A stretch of 64,000 nucleotides of DNA from Pontibacter sp. FD36 (lineage in GTDB: Bacteria > Bacteroidota > Bacteroidia > Cytophagales > Hymenobacteraceae). Location: contig NZ_JADPMP010000014.1 in the NCBI RefSeq assembly GCF_015686655.1, positions 102,970-166,969 on the forward strand, written 5' to 3'. Numbering within the stretch: position 1 is the first letter of the stretch; every line of letters begins with the position of its first letter. The notes beneath the pieces are model-generated. The model did not search any database. It was not told the origin of the DNA and was given only the letters and a program-made list of their open reading frames with translations. The translations under genes were made by a program, and so were the position numbers. Of this stretch, positions 53,163 to 63,948 are shown one piece after another.

Positions 53163-54728
53163 TTAAACGCCTAACAGGAGTCTCATCGGATCCTCTAACA
53201 GTTCTTTCACGCGTACCAGGAAGCTAACTGACTCACGACCGTCAATGATACGGTGGTCATAAGAGAGGGCCAGGTACATCATCGGGCGAATCTCAACTTG
53301 TCCGTTCACGGCAACCGGGCGCTGCACGATGTTGTGCATACCTAAGATAGCCGACTGCGGTGCGTTGATGATTGGTGTAGACATCATAGAACCAAACACA
53401 CCACCATTGGTGATCGTGAAGGTACCGCCTGTCATCTCCTCAATTGAAAGTTTCCCATCACGAGCCTTCTTAGCCAGACGAATCACTTCTTTCTCAATGC
53501 CATCCAACGTCAGCTGCTCTGCGTTACGGATAACCGGAACCACCAAGCCTTTCGGAGAAGAAACCGCAATGGAGATGTCGCAGAAATCGTTGAACACCAT
53601 GTCATTGCCATCGATCATGGCGTTAACAGCTGGCCACTCTTGCAAGGCTACAGTACAGGCCTTCGTGAAGAAGGACATGAAACCTAAGCCTACCTCGTGC
53701 TTCTCTTTAAACTTGTCTTTGTATTTGGCGCGGATGTCCATGATCGGCTTCATGTCTACCTCGTTGAAGGTAGTTAGCATAGCCGTTTCGTTTTTCACCT
53801 GTACCAGACGACGGGCAACTGTCTTACGCAGCGAGCTCATTTTCTCGCGACGTTGGTTGCGATCGCCGGCAGCAGGAGCTTGAGCGGCAGTTTCCTGCTT
53901 GGCGGCTGGAGCGGCGGCTGGTTGCGCAGCTGATTTCTGAGCACCCATCGCGTCTTCTTTCGTGATGCGACCGTCACGGCCTGTGCCTTGTACATCGGCT
54001 GGATTGATGCCTTTCTCAGAAAGGATCTTACCGGCAGCTGGTGATGGTGTGCCTGAAGCGTAAGTCTGTGCGCCAGACGGAGCAGCGGCAGCTGGCTGCG
54101 AAGCCTGCTGTGCAGCCGGAGCGCTTGGCTGAGCGGCTGGTTTAGATGCACCTGCACCAGCACCTGCCACAATGCGGCAAAGCAGTCCACCGATCTCTAC
54201 CGTGTCGCCTTGCTGCGCTACGATCTGTAAAGTACCTGCAGCCTCTGCTGGCAACTCAAACGTCGCTTTATCAGATTCCAGCTCTGCGATTACCTCGTCC
54301 ATTTCTACGTGGTCACCTTCATTCTTCAACCAGCTGGCGATCGTTACTTCTGTGATCGACTCGCCTACAGTTGGCACGCGCATTTCTACTGTTTCGCCAG
54401 TGCCTTGTGCAGCGGCAGGAGCTGACTCCTGTGCAGCCGGGGCAGCGGTTTCTTCTTTGGCGGCCGGGGCAGCTGGTGCGCTACCGGCCTCGCCGTTTTG
54501 CTCGATGCGGCAGATGGTGGCGCCCACATCAATGGTATCACCTTCCTGCGCAACGATGCGTAAAATGCCTGCGGCTTCTGCGGGCAGTTCGAAGGTGGCT
54601 TTGTCAGATTCCAGCTCAGCAATCACCTCATCCATCTCCACACGGTCGCCGTCTTTCTTTAGCCACTGGGCTATGGTTACCTCGGTGATCGACTCACCTA
54701 CAGCAGGCACTTTAACTTCTAAGCTCAT
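53163..54728 (-). CDS. sucB: 2-Oxoglutarate dehydrogenase E2, two lipoyl domains
   Basis: 521 residues; dihydrolipoyllysine-residue succinyltransferase, the TCA-cycle E2 core. Two near-identical lipoyl domains lie at about 1-78 and 113-190, with lipoyl lysines Lys43 and Lys154 in [10 protein letters not shown]. Ala/Pro-rich linkers, an E3-binding domain (about 225-265, [22 protein letters not shown]) and the catalytic domain with [11 protein letters not shown] follow. E. coli SucB has one lipoyl domain; the tandem form is a noticeable variant. It follows sucA after a 245-base A+T-rich spacer. Confidence 0.95.
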   Translation of the reverse strand: MSLEVKVPAVGESITEVTIAQWLKKDGDRVEMDEVIAELESDKATFELPAEAAGILRIVAQEGDTIDVGATICRIEQNGEAGSAPAAPAAKEETAAPAAQESAPAAAQGTGETVEMRVPTVGESITEVTIASWLKNEGDHVEMDEVIAELESDKATFELPAEAAGTLQIVAQQGDTVEIGGLLCRIVAGAGAGASKPAAQPSAPAAQQASQPAAAAPSGAQTYASGTPSPAAGKILSEKGINPADVQGTGRDGRITKEDAMGAQKSAAQPAAAPAAKQETAAQAPAAGDRNQRREKMSSLRKTVARRLVQVKNETAMLTTFNEVDMKPIMDIRAKYKDKFKEKHEVGLGFMSFFTKACTVALQEWPAVNAMIDGNDMVFNDFCDISIAVSSPKGLVVPVIRNAEQLTLDGIEKEVIRLAKKARDGKLSIEEMTGGTFTITNGGVFGSMMSTPIINAPQSAILGMHNIVQRPVAVNGQVEIRPMMYLALSYDHRIIDGRESVSFLVRVKELLEDPMRLLLGV

Positions 54729-54973
54729 ATTTTTTTGATCAATTATGAATTACGAATTAAGAATTACGAGTGAATAATGATTAATGACGAATTATTAATG
54801 TTTAGTTATGCAGGAATAATGAGTAGTGAATAATGACGAAATAGTGTTGGGTGATGACGAAGAAATAACTCTTGTTAGTCAATACCGAATCAAACATCAT
54901 TTACTACCCATTAGCGATTACTCCTCATCCCCTATTCATTAATCATTCGTCATTATTTAATACTCATTATTAA
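54729..54973. repeat. A+T-rich spacer with short repeats between sucA and sucB
   Basis: This 245-base spacer is mostly A and T. AATGACGAAT at 54783-54792 recurs near-perfectly at 54832-54841 and as its inverse ATTCGTCATT at 54945-54954, with ATTAAT words throughout. No ORF of note. The copies are too short to define a named element; a slipped-strand or structured leader origin is possible. Confidence 0.45.
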
Positions 54974-57727
54974 TTAGATCGCGAACGCGCGTTCAACCAG
55001 TTCCTGTTGCTCTTTGCCGTGGATCTTGTTGTAACCGGTTGCAGGCGATGCACTTGGCTTACGTGCCACAACATCCTCAATGCCATTGCGCATGATGCGC
55101 AGGATATACATCCAGCCACCCATGTTCTCCGGCTCTTCCTGTACCCAGTATACTTTCGCGTTCTTATACTTTTTCAGTTCAGCTTCCAACTGCACTTTCG
55201 GGAACGGCGCCAGCTGCTCCATACGGATCAGGGCCACATCTTTGCGCTTGTTCTTCTGCTGCTCTTCCAACAGGTCGAAGTACACCTTGCCAGTGCACAG
55301 CAATACTTTCTTCACTGACTTAGCTGATGCATAGTTGTCACCGATCACTTCTCTGAAACCACCTTTGGTGAATTCCTCTACCGGAGAAACCACGTTCGGG
55401 TGACGCAGCAGCGACTTAGGCGCCATGTTGATGGCCGGCTTGCGGAATGGAAGGGCCAACTGGCGACGCAGGAAGTGGAAGAAGTTAGCTGGTGTTGTGA
55501 TGTTGGTCACGAACATGTTGTTCTCAGCTGCCAGCTGCAGGAAGCGCTCAGGACGGGCATTGGAGTGCTCCGGTCCCTGACCTTCGTAGCCATGCGGCAA
55601 CAGCATCACCACGCCGTTCATACGCTGCCACTTAGACTCTGTAGCCGCAATAAACTGGTCGATCATAACCTGCGCACCGTTAGCGAAGTCACCAAACTGT
55701 GCTTCCCAGATTACAAGTGCATTCGGGTTGGCCATGGCATAGCCAAACTCAAAACCCAGTACGCCATACTCTGACAGCAGAGAGTTATATATCTCCAGTT
55801 TAACCTGGTCTTCCTGGATGTAGTTCAGGTTAGAGTAAGGAGCACTTGTGTTGGCGTCGCGCAATACCGCATGACGGTGCGAGAACGTTCCGCGCTGCAC
55901 ATCCTGCCCGCTTAAGCGCACTACTCTGCCCTCAGCCAGGATAGAACCATAAGCCAGCAACTCGGCTGCTGCCCAGTTCAGCTGACGGGTCTCGAAGAAC
56001 ATTTCCTTACGCTCTTTCAACAGCTTCTCAATCTGCTTGAGCGGCTTAAAGCCCTGCGGCACGTTTGAAAGTGCTGTACCCACTTTCTGGATCACTTCCT
56101 CTGATATACCTGTTTCAGGCGATTGATTGAAATCTTCCGGCTTGGAACGGCGCAGTTCTTTCCACTCTTTTTCCAGTGTCTGGTAATTATATGGAAGCGG
56201 CTTCTGCTTCACCATGTCCAGACGGTCCTGCAGCATCTGACGGAACTCCTTGTCCATTGTCTTTGCCAGTTCTGCATTAATATCTCCTTTGCTGATTAAC
56301 TCTTTGTTGTATACCTCACGTGGGTTCGGGTGCTTAGAGATCAGGTTATAAAGGTGCGGCTGTGTGAACTTCGGTTCGTCAGCTTCATTGTGGCCATGAC
56401 GACGGTAGCACACCATGTCAATGAAGATGTCGTTACCAAACTTCTGACGGTACTCTGTAGCCAGACGCACAGCGAAAACCACTGCCTCCGGATCGTCGCC
56501 GTTCACGTGCAGCACTGGTGCGTCGATGATCTTGGCCACATCCGTGCAGTAGATAGAAGAACGGGCATCTTCGAAGTCAGTCGTAAATCCAACCTGGTTG
56601 TTGATCACAAAGTGGATTGTACCGCCAGTCTGATACCCTGACAGCTTTGCCATCTGCGTTACTTCGTACACGATGCCCTGTCCGGCTACGGCTGCGTCAC
56701 CATGGATCAGGATCGGCACGATCTGCTTCGGATCGCGGTCGTACATGCAGTCAATCTTAGCACGGACAAAGCCCTCTACCACCGGGTTCACCGCCTCTAG
56801 GTGCGATGGGTTTGGTGCCAGTTTCAGGTTCACTTTGTTGCCAGATGGGGTATCCACTTCAGAAGAGAAGCCCATGTGGTATTTCACGTCACCGTCACCC
56901 ATGGTCAGGTCTGGCGTAGCCGTACCCTCAAACTCAGAGAAAATCTGCTCGTAAGTTTTGCCCATGATATTGGCCAGCACGTTCAGGCGGCCACGGTGCG
57001 CCATACCGATCACCACTTCCTTCGCGCCTAGCTCAGAAGCTTTGTCGATGATAGCATCCAGTGCAGGTATAGTCGTTTCGCCACCTTCCAGTGAGAAACG
57101 CTTCTGACCCAAGAATTTGGTGTGCAGGAAGTTTTCAAATACAACTGCTTCGTTCAGTTTAGAAAGAATGCGTTTCTTGTATTCTATACCTGGATTGAAG
57201 TTCAGGGACTCGTTCTCAATCTTGTTTTGCAACCAAGACAGTACCTCCGGATCACGGATGTACATGTACTCGTAGCCGATCGGGCCTTCATAGATTTTCT
57301 GAACTGCTGCTACTATATCGCGCAGCTTGGCAGGTCCGATACCAACAATTTCACCTACCTGAAAAACTGTATCCAGGTCAGCCTCTGATAAACCAAAGTC
57401 TTTCAGGTCGAGCAAGGCTTTACGGTCTTTTCGCTCGCGTACCGGGTTGGTCTTAGAGCGCAAGTGCCCGCGGCTGCGATAAGCGTATATAAAGTTGCGT
57501 ACTGCTACTTCTTTGTCGGATTCACCTGCTGCGGTGGCTTTGGCAGGGGCGGCAGCCGGAGCTTCCGCTGTTTCGTGGCCATTCTCAGTGTAAGTAGTTG
57601 AGAATTCATAGCCTTCGAAGAATTTGCGCCATCCAAAATCAACTGATTCAGGATCCTGCTGATAAGCTTTGTACAGCTCATCAATGTAGGCTCCGTGCGC
57701 ATTGGCGATATAGGTATATTTATCCAT
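54974..57727 (-). CDS. sucA: 2-Oxoglutarate dehydrogenase E1
   Basis: 917 residues; the thiamine diphosphate-dependent decarboxylase of the TCA cycle. The N-terminus (DKYTYIANAHGAYIDELYKAYQQDPESV) is the E2-binding leader. The family landmarks are HRGRLNVLANIMGK, GDAAVAGQGIVYE, YRRHGHNEADEPKFTQP, EAQFGDFANGAQVMIDQF and LPHGYEGQGPEHSNARPERFLQL. It heads the sucA-sucB-lpd cluster. Confidence 0.96.
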   Translation of the reverse strand: MDKYTYIANAHGAYIDELYKAYQQDPESVDFGWRKFFEGYEFSTTYTENGHETAEAPAAAPAKATAAGESDKEVAVRNFIYAYRSRGHLRSKTNPVRERKDRKALLDLKDFGLSEADLDTVFQVGEIVGIGPAKLRDIVAAVQKIYEGPIGYEYMYIRDPEVLSWLQNKIENESLNFNPGIEYKKRILSKLNEAVVFENFLHTKFLGQKRFSLEGGETTIPALDAIIDKASELGAKEVVIGMAHRGRLNVLANIMGKTYEQIFSEFEGTATPDLTMGDGDVKYHMGFSSEVDTPSGNKVNLKLAPNPSHLEAVNPVVEGFVRAKIDCMYDRDPKQIVPILIHGDAAVAGQGIVYEVTQMAKLSGYQTGGTIHFVINNQVGFTTDFEDARSSIYCTDVAKIIDAPVLHVNGDDPEAVVFAVRLATEYRQKFGNDIFIDMVCYRRHGHNEADEPKFTQPHLYNLISKHPNPREVYNKELISKGDINAELAKTMDKEFRQMLQDRLDMVKQKPLPYNYQTLEKEWKELRRSKPEDFNQSPETGISEEVIQKVGTALSNVPQGFKPLKQIEKLLKERKEMFFETRQLNWAAAELLAYGSILAEGRVVRLSGQDVQRGTFSHRHAVLRDANTSAPYSNLNYIQEDQVKLEIYNSLLSEYGVLGFEFGYAMANPNALVIWEAQFGDFANGAQVMIDQFIAATESKWQRMNGVVMLLPHGYEGQGPEHSNARPERFLQLAAENNMFVTNITTPANFFHFLRRQLALPFRKPAINMAPKSLLRHPNVVSPVEEFTKGGFREVIGDNYASAKSVKKVLLCTGKVYFDLLEEQQKNKRKDVALIRMEQLAPFPKVQLEAELKKYKNAKVYWVQEEPENMGGWMYILRIMRNGIEDVVARKPSASPATGYNKIHGKEQQELVERAFAI

Positions 57728-57931
57728 AACTAATGTTTACGGCTGTGTGTAAAGGCAAAGTTAAGAGTATTTATAAGAATTCAAACTTTATACATTCGCA
57801 TAAGCAAATACGTCTGTTTATCAACATCATACTATCATATATACTATTTATATATAGTGTTGAATAATAAAGAGACTCATCATGTGACCAGTCAAATCTC
57901 TGTGTCCAATGTAGGCTACTTTTTGTTTTTA

Positions 57932-58483
57932 ATGCATCCTAGCTTTATCCGGCACTTTCAACAGCAGCTGTTTGTTAAAAACTATCATAACAGCCTTTCA
58001 AAATTGGCCGCCAGAAAAAAAGTCAAAAAGTATAGCCAGAAACCTGTCCCGCTCACTGCCCGCGAGAAAGTGAGCAAATACATGCGCGGAAACAAAAGCC
58101 GTGATACGCAACCAGAGCTTCTGTTGCGTCGTGCCCTGTGGCAGAACGGCCTCCGTGGTTACCGGGTCCATTGGCGCAAAGCCCCAGGCAAGCCTGACAT
58201 CTGCTATCCATCCCGCCGGTTAGCAATTTTTGTACATGGCTGCTTCTGGCATCGCTGCCCTTATTGCCAACCTGCATTTCCAAAGTCAAACCTACGGTTT
58301 TGGGAAGAAAAGTTTATCAATAATCAGATGCGAGACGAACGCTACAGAACGCTGTACCGGGAAGCCGGCTGGCAACGGGTGGTGGTGTGGGAGTGCCAAC
58401 TGTATCAGGACCTCGCATCCTGCCTCAGTCTGATCAAGGCACTGCACCGCGGTGTTCCTGCCAGCTGGGAAATAGCCGCCTGA
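57932..58483 (+). CDS. Very short patch repair (Vsr) endonuclease, orphan
   Basis: 183 residues from ATG 57932 (a GTG frame opens at 57857). Vsr nicks next to T in T:G mismatches made by deamination of 5-methylcytosine. The core from about 45 is complete: [24 protein letters not shown] with catalytic-position Asp89, and [11 protein letters not shown] at 102-112 with the zinc-binding His/Cys set. The E. coli protein is about 156 residues, so a basic 40-residue leader is extra. No cytosine methyltransferase gene lies beside it. Confidence 0.85.
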   Translation: MHPSFIRHFQQQLFVKNYHNSLSKLAARKKVKKYSQKPVPLTAREKVSKYMRGNKSRDTQPELLLRRALWQNGLRGYRVHWRKAPGKPDICYPSRRLAIFVHGCFWHRCPYCQPAFPKSNLRFWEEKFINNQMRDERYRTLYREAGWQRVVVWECQLYQDLASCLSLIKALHRGVPASWEIAA

Positions 58484-58560
58484 TCGAAATCCGGCCATTC
58501 GCAACCAACGGTATGAATAAAAGTATTATCTTCAGTACTTTAACATACCTACAAAACCCT

Positions 58561-60288
58561 ATGAAAAAAGATATGATCGGCCTGGCTTTGCTTAGCCTGG
58601 TAGCTTTTGGTTGCAACGAAAATGCCAGGGAAGTAGCAGACAGCGATGGTGAGCGCACTGCTGTTGCCGGTGATACGACCGGTTTGCTTGCTGCCCAACA
58701 GAGCATTAACGCAAATGACCTCCTGCAGCACATCCGCGTGCTCGCTTCTGATGAGTTTGAGGGCCGCAGCCCCGGCACTCCCGGCGAAGACTCTACTGTC
58801 AACTACCTTACCCGTGAGTTTCAGAAGCTTGGCTTGCAGCCCGGCAATCCGGACGGCACTTTCGTGCAGAATGTTCCCATGTTTGGCTTCACCGCACAGC
58901 CTCAGGCAAACTTTACAGCAGGCGGCAGAACTATTAACCTTTCCTTTCCGGATGATTACGTAGCTGTGTCGCGCCGCTTTGTTCGGGATGTGAATGTGAA
59001 CAACTCTGATTTAGTATTTGTGGGCTACGGCATTGTGGCGCCTGAGTATGGCTGGGATGATTATAAAGGTGTGGACGTAAAAGGCAAGACCATTGTCATG
59101 CTCATCAACGACCCGCCAATACCAAATCCTGATAACCCTGAGCAGTTGGATAGCACCATGTTTGGCGGCAAGGGCATGACCTACTATGGTCGCTGGACCT
59201 ATAAATATGAGATAGCTGCTGAGAAGGGCGCTGCCGCTGCTATCATCATCCACGAGACCGGCCCTGCAGGCTACCCTTACGAAGTGGTATCAGGAAGCTG
59301 GAGTCGCGAGAACTTTGATATCAGCAACGCAGGCAAGAATATGGACCGCCTTTCTGTCGAATCCTGGATAACAGAAGAAAAGGCCCGTGAGCTCTTTACA
59401 GCTTCTGGTAATAGCTTTGAAAAACTAAAGAACGCTGCCGCCCAAAAAGGCTTCAAACCTGTTCCACTGAATGCCAAAGCAAACTTCAACATTAAGAACC
59501 AGCTGCGGGAAGTAGAGTCACGCAATGTGATTGCCAAGTTGGAAGGATCTGATCCGGACCTTAAGGATGAGTACGTAGTTTACACGGCACACTGGGACCA
59601 CCTGGGCAAGGACGAGAAGCTGCAAGGTGATCAGATTTATAATGGCGCCATGGACAATGCCAGCGGTACAGCGGGCCTGATCGAGCTGGCCAAGGCATTT
59701 ACCCAATTACCCGAAAAGCCTAAACGTTCTATCCTGTTTCTGGCTGTGACTGCTGAAGAGAAAGGTTTGCTGGGTTCTAAATACTATGCGTCCAATCCGC
59801 TCTACCCACTAAACAAAACACTGGCCAACATTAACATGGATGTGCTCAACCCTTATCACCCCACGGAGGATGTGATCGTAATCGGGTATGGCAACTCTGA
59901 CCTGGAAGATATACTGGCTGAAGAGGCCCGTACGCAAAACCGTCGTATCGTGCCGGAGGCATCTCCTGAGAAAGGCTCATTTTATCGTTCTGATCACTTC
60001 GAGTTCGCCAAGCAGGGCGTACCCGCGCTATACGCCAAATCAGGTATAGTCGCCCGCGATCAGCCTGCTGACTTCATAACCAAAAGACAGGAACAGTATA
60101 CAGCTGAGCACTATCATAAGGTGGGCGACGAGGTATATGACGACTGGAACCTGGACGGTGCTGTAGAAGATCTGCAACTTTACTTCCGGGTAGGCTATCG
60201 TGTGGCAAACGGTACTTCCTATCCAGCATGGCGCGAAAAGTCTGAGTTCAGAGCAAAGCGAGAGAAGTCCTTAGCTGAAGTGCAATAA
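58561..60288 (+). CDS. M28 family zinc aminopeptidase, lipoprotein
   Basis: 575 residues from ATG 58561, where a lipoprotein signal ([18 protein letters not shown]) appears; the longer frame to 58387 overlaps Vsr and is not used. A PA domain insertion ([19 protein letters not shown].., [10 protein letters not shown]) is followed by the M28 zinc site: His344 and neighbours in TAHWDHLG, Asp365 in MDNASG, Glu399-Glu400 in EEKG and a late His in YRSDHFEFA. It would trim peptides at the cell surface or in the periplasm. Confidence 0.92.
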   Translation: MKKDMIGLALLSLVAFGCNENAREVADSDGERTAVAGDTTGLLAAQQSINANDLLQHIRVLASDEFEGRSPGTPGEDSTVNYLTREFQKLGLQPGNPDGTFVQNVPMFGFTAQPQANFTAGGRTINLSFPDDYVAVSRRFVRDVNVNNSDLVFVGYGIVAPEYGWDDYKGVDVKGKTIVMLINDPPIPNPDNPEQLDSTMFGGKGMTYYGRWTYKYEIAAEKGAAAAIIIHETGPAGYPYEVVSGSWSRENFDISNAGKNMDRLSVESWITEEKARELFTASGNSFEKLKNAAAQKGFKPVPLNAKANFNIKNQLREVESRNVIAKLEGSDPDLKDEYVVYTAHWDHLGKDEKLQGDQIYNGAMDNASGTAGLIELAKAFTQLPEKPKRSILFLAVTAEEKGLLGSKYYASNPLYPLNKTLANINMDVLNPYHPTEDVIVIGYGNSDLEDILAEEARTQNRRIVPEASPEKGSFYRSDHFEFAKQGVPALYAKSGIVARDQPADFITKRQEQYTAEHYHKVGDEVYDDWNLDGAVEDLQLYFRVGYRVANGTSYPAWREKSEFRAKREKSLAEVQ

Positions 60289-60306
60289 CTGAATTCCACT
60301 AGCCTG

Positions 60307-60344
60307 AAGGAGCCTTGCTGTAAATTCAGCAGGGCTCCTTTTTT
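60307..60344 (+). terminator. Terminator after the M28 peptidase
   Basis: AAGGAGCCTTGCTG (60307-60320) pairs with CAGCAGGGCTCCTT (60327-60340), one mismatch or G-U, followed by TTTT. Confidence 0.88.
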
Positions 60345-60617
60345 AATGGCCTATATTAAGGCTAAGTACTCTTTCCTTCATCAGCCCACCCATACCTTTA
60401 CATAAATAAAATCTTATTTTATAAAGAACCCACTATAATAGACCTGAAGCTATGCTTCTTCAAATGCCCTCCACTCACCCTTTTAAAATGTTGTTTTGCA
60501 GCCAAATACAATGCATTCACAGGGATTACTATAAAAAAAAATAATCTTAGGGGTTACCTTTCCGTATAAACCGAATAAATAAGTACAAATTTACTTGTTT
60601 AACAAAATTTGAAAATC

Positions 60618-60848
60618 ATGAAAAAGACAATAAAATTTGCATTTGCTGCATTCGCTTTCTTTGCTTTCACAGCTTGTGGTTCAGAAAACAACACAGCTAC
60701 TGAAACTGACCGTATTGATGAGGTAGAAACCTCTGACATGGATATCGATGCAGACATGGACATGGAAGCCGATACTACTACGGTTATGGATACAACTGTA
60801 AATGACGGCGTAGCAGACGAAATTCCAGAAGAAAGACCTATTCAATAA
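60618..60848 (+). CDS. Small acidic lipoprotein, unknown
   Basis: 76 residues from ATG 60618 (a TTG frame opens at 60609). A lipoprotein signal (MKKTIKFAFAAFAFFAFTAC) is followed by a highly acidic, disordered tail rich in Asp, Glu, Thr and Met (DIDADMDMEADTTTVMD). It lies after a 268-base region with no visible gene and ends in a strong terminator. No family is recognised. Confidence 0.72.
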   Translation: MKKTIKFAFAAFAFFAFTACGSENNTATETDRIDEVETSDMDIDADMDMEADTTTVMDTTVNDGVADEIPEERPIQ

Positions 60849-60869
60849 TCTACATAAATTTACGAAATG

Positions 60870-60905
60870 AAAAGCCCCCTTTCAGCGTGCTGAAAGGGGG
60901 CTTTT
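60870..60905 (+). terminator. Terminator of the small acidic lipoprotein gene
   Basis: AAAAGCCCCCTTTCAGC (60870-60886) pairs perfectly with GCTGAAAGGGGGCTTTT (60889-60905) with a two-base loop, and T's follow. Confidence 0.93.
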
Positions 60906-60978
60906 TTATACCTCGCTCACTGAAGAAAAATAGCATTAGACGTATGGATATGGCTTAATACTTGTTTAAATTTAGCCA

Positions 60979-62166
60979 ATGGAAAAATTATCTTTAGAAG
61001 AAGACGGTGTGGCAATTGAGTTGGTAGCCTCTGATGCGGACCTGCATCAGGCTATACACCAATTAGAGCAGTGTGGCGAACTAGCCGTTGACCTTGAGTT
61101 TGATCAGAACCGCTTTACCTATGGCTTTAACCTTTGCCTGATCCAGATTGCTGACGGCAAAGGAAACTGCTTTATAATAGACCCTTTTTACATTGATGAT
61201 CTGACGCCATTTTTCCAGCTAATGGAAAATCAGGCCATCACGAAAATCATCCATCACTCTAACAACGACATCCTACTACTTGACAAAATGGGATGCTCCG
61301 TTAAAGGTATAGTTGACACCGATGTTGCTGCCAAGATCCTAAACTATGAGCGCTCTTCATTGGCTACTGTGCTTAAGGAGGAGTTTGGTAAAGAGATCGA
61401 TAAGTCACAGCAGTCTAGTAACTGGAATAAGCGACCTCTTACTGAAGACCAACTTCGCTATGCGGCTATTGATGTGATATACCTGCATAAAATAAAAGCC
61501 AAGCTACTTCAGGAAATTGAGAAACTGGACCGCATGCACTGGCTTGAAGAAGAGAACCATCTCTTGGAGCAGCTTAAGTATACTGAGTCAGAAAATCCAC
61601 ACTTACGTCTGAAGCACTCATACCGCCTTAACTATTACCAACAGTATCTCTTGAAGGGTCTCTATACCTTTCGGGAGAACATGGCCCGACAGTTTAACAA
61701 ACCTGCCCATTTCGTTATCCCGAATGATGCACTTGTCGAATTAGCCAACAACCCGAACGCCGACCTACACGAATGGCTTAACCATACGAGAGGTATACAC
61801 GGGAACCTGAAGAAGCCAAAGAACGAGCGCATGCTACAGGACGCATTGCAGGATGCTAAGGACGCAGCCAAGGCCAACCATATCAGCCATGATTATCCTG
61901 AGCATCGCTTCCAAAGGCCGCTGCGTACTCCTGAAACAGAACGTCGCAAAGAATTAATGACTGCGGTGCAGAAAGAAATTATTGCCAGGTATGGGGAGTA
62001 TTCTTCCAAACTGATCATTAACCAAAGCCTGATTACGGACTATAGCCAGAATGGAAAGTTGCGTTGCACGAAGAAATATGCAAGCAACATCGTACTGGAG
62101 GTGGCACAGGATCTAGGTATAGAAATACATATCTCTACTGCTCCTCAGCAGACAGGGAGTAAATAA
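60979..62166 (+). CDS. rnd: Ribonuclease D
   Basis: 395 residues. RNase D trims tRNA 3' ends. The DEDDy exonuclease domain has Asp38-x-Glu40 in DLEFDQN, and Exo III YAAIDVIYLHKI with Tyr161 and Asp165. A single HRDC-like helical domain follows (about 220-300, YYQQYLLKGLYTFRENMAR.. AHFVIPNDAL). A C-terminal part extends it. It is 28 bases upstream of aspA, and the two may be co-transcribed. Confidence 0.9.
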   Translation: MEKLSLEEDGVAIELVASDADLHQAIHQLEQCGELAVDLEFDQNRFTYGFNLCLIQIADGKGNCFIIDPFYIDDLTPFFQLMENQAITKIIHHSNNDILLLDKMGCSVKGIVDTDVAAKILNYERSSLATVLKEEFGKEIDKSQQSSNWNKRPLTEDQLRYAAIDVIYLHKIKAKLLQEIEKLDRMHWLEEENHLLEQLKYTESENPHLRLKHSYRLNYYQQYLLKGLYTFRENMARQFNKPAHFVIPNDALVELANNPNADLHEWLNHTRGIHGNLKKPKNERMLQDALQDAKDAAKANHISHDYPEHRFQRPLRTPETERRKELMTAVQKEIIARYGEYSSKLIINQSLITDYSQNGKLRCTKKYASNIVLEVAQDLGIEIHISTAPQQTGSK

Positions 62167-62194
62167 ATTCGCTTTAAAGAACACATCATATAGC

Positions 62195-63604
62195 ATGGAC
62201 AAAGTAAGGATAGAACACGACTTTCTGGGAGAAAAAGAAATCCCGCATGAGGTCTACTATGGAATTCAAACAACACGCGCACTCGAGAACTTTCATATAA
62301 CAGGGACACCCATCTCAAAAGAGCCGCTCTTTATAAAGGCCTTTGCTTATGTAAAAAAAGCAGCCGCTCTGGCCAACCATAAGTGTGGCGTGTTGAGCAA
62401 AGAGGTAACCGATGCTATTGTTTATGCCAGTGACAAACTCATTGCCGGTGAGTACCTGGATCAATTTGTCACTGACATGATTCAAGGGGGTGCTGGTACT
62501 TCCGTGAACATGAACGTGAATGAAGTGATTGCCAACATTGGCTTGGAGCACATGGGACATACAAAGGGCATGTATAACTATCTACATCCTAATAACCATG
62601 TGAATTGTTCGCAATCTACCAACGATGCCTATCCTACTGCTTTCAGACTGGCCCTTTATTGGAAGATACAGGCCTTTATAGAGAGCCTCGAGGCTTTACA
62701 GCAATCATTTGGACGTAAAGCTGATGAGTTTAAAGAAGTTCTGAAAATGGGGCGCACCCAATTGCAGGATGCTGTGCCTATGACTTTGGGAGCCGAATTC
62801 CACGGTTTCTCTACCACGATTCGGGAAGACATCCAGCGCCTTCATGAAGTAAAGATGCTGATCTGTGAAATAAACATGGGTGCTACGGCAATCGGTACTT
62901 CTATCAACGCACCACAGGGTTATCCACAAATGGTAACGGATATACTGCAGGAGATTTCGGGTGTACCTGTTGTACTTGCCGAGGACCTGATCGAAGCCAC
63001 ATGTGATACGGGAGCCTATGTGCAGGTATCTGGTGTCATGAAGCGCTGCGCCATCAAAGTGTCTAAGATTTGCAACGACTTGCGCTTGTTATCATCCGGC
63101 CCACGGGCAGGTTTAAATGAGATTAATCTTCCGCGCATGCAACCGGGATCCTCTATCATGCCTGGTAAAGTAAACCCTGTAATACCAGAAGTAGTCAATC
63201 AAACGGCCTATTACGTTATAGGGGCAGACATGACGGTGACTATGGCTGCAGAGGCTGGTCAATTACAGCTCAATGTAATGGAACCTGTTATAGCGTACAG
63301 TTTATTTAATTCCCTGACTTTCCTGGAGAATGCATGCTATACCTTACAAAGCAAATGTGTTGATGGCATTACGGCTAACGAAGAGATATGCCGCAACATG
63401 GTAATGAACAGCATCGGTATCGTCACATCGCTCAACCCGATACTTGGATACGAGGAGTCTGCCTCAATCGCTAAGGAAGCATTAGCAACCGGCAAGTCTA
63501 TTCATGAGATTACAGTGCTAGAGCGTAAACTGATTACCCAGGCTAAATGGGATGAGATTTTCTCTATGGAGAACCTGATCAACCCGAAGTTCATCAACAT
63601 ATAG
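62195..63604 (+). CDS. aspA: Aspartate ammonia-lyase
   Basis: 469 residues. AspA reversibly converts aspartate to fumarate and ammonia. The N-terminus (RIEHDFLGEKEIPHEVYYGIQTTRA) is AspA-like rather than fumarase-like, GAGTSVNMNVNEVI and HVNCSQSTNDAYPTA follow, and the family signature GSSIMPGKVNPV is near residue 320. A terminator follows at once. Confidence 0.95.
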   Translation: MDKVRIEHDFLGEKEIPHEVYYGIQTTRALENFHITGTPISKEPLFIKAFAYVKKAAALANHKCGVLSKEVTDAIVYASDKLIAGEYLDQFVTDMIQGGAGTSVNMNVNEVIANIGLEHMGHTKGMYNYLHPNNHVNCSQSTNDAYPTAFRLALYWKIQAFIESLEALQQSFGRKADEFKEVLKMGRTQLQDAVPMTLGAEFHGFSTTIREDIQRLHEVKMLICEINMGATAIGTSINAPQGYPQMVTDILQEISGVPVVLAEDLIEATCDTGAYVQVSGVMKRCAIKVSKICNDLRLLSSGPRAGLNEINLPRMQPGSSIMPGKVNPVIPEVVNQTAYYVIGADMTVTMAAEAGQLQLNVMEPVIAYSLFNSLTFLENACYTLQSKCVDGITANEEICRNMVMNSIGIVTSLNPILGYEESASIAKEALATGKSIHEITVLERKLITQAKWDEIFSMENLINPKFINI

Positions 63605-63620
63605 TTTTAAGGTACCCAAT

Positions 63621-63660
63621 AAAAAAGCGGCTGCATTTAATCAAATGCAGCCGCTTTTTT
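63621..63660 (+). terminator. Terminator of aspA
   Basis: AAAAAAGCGGCTGCATTT (63621-63638) pairs perfectly, 18 pairs, with AAATGCAGCCGCTTTTTT (63643-63660) around four bases. Confidence 0.95.
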
Positions 63661-63912
63661 ATTGCTAGTATTGTAGTAACGAAAATAATAAGAGATAAAG
63701 CTTCTAATAGCTTTTAACATCACATAACTAAGCACTGCAATCAGATTAAGTCATACCTATATAGTATGTAGGTAAGCATTACAACAATGTTTATTACCTA
63801 CCATCCCTTCATTCATGCCCTTATTGATTAGCGCAAGTCCTCTTTATTATCGCCATGGACTGAGTTGATTGGCGGTCCAGCTCCCCCCTTTCATGTGAGT
63901 GCTTCAAACGGG

Positions 63913-63948
63913 GACAGCCCCTGACTCTTTTCAGAATCAGGGGCTGTC
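63913..63948 (-). terminator. Terminator of the rRNA operon
   Basis: GACAGCCCCTGA (63913-63924) pairs perfectly with TCAGGGGCTGTC (63937-63948), with CTCTTT/AGAA in the loop. It lies just downstream of the 5S gene on the minus strand. The T-tract after the stem is weak. Confidence 0.75.

Noticed and set aside
58387..58560. N-terminal extension of the M28 peptidase
   Set aside because: It overlaps the vsr gene and lies before a perfect lipoprotein signal starting at 58561.
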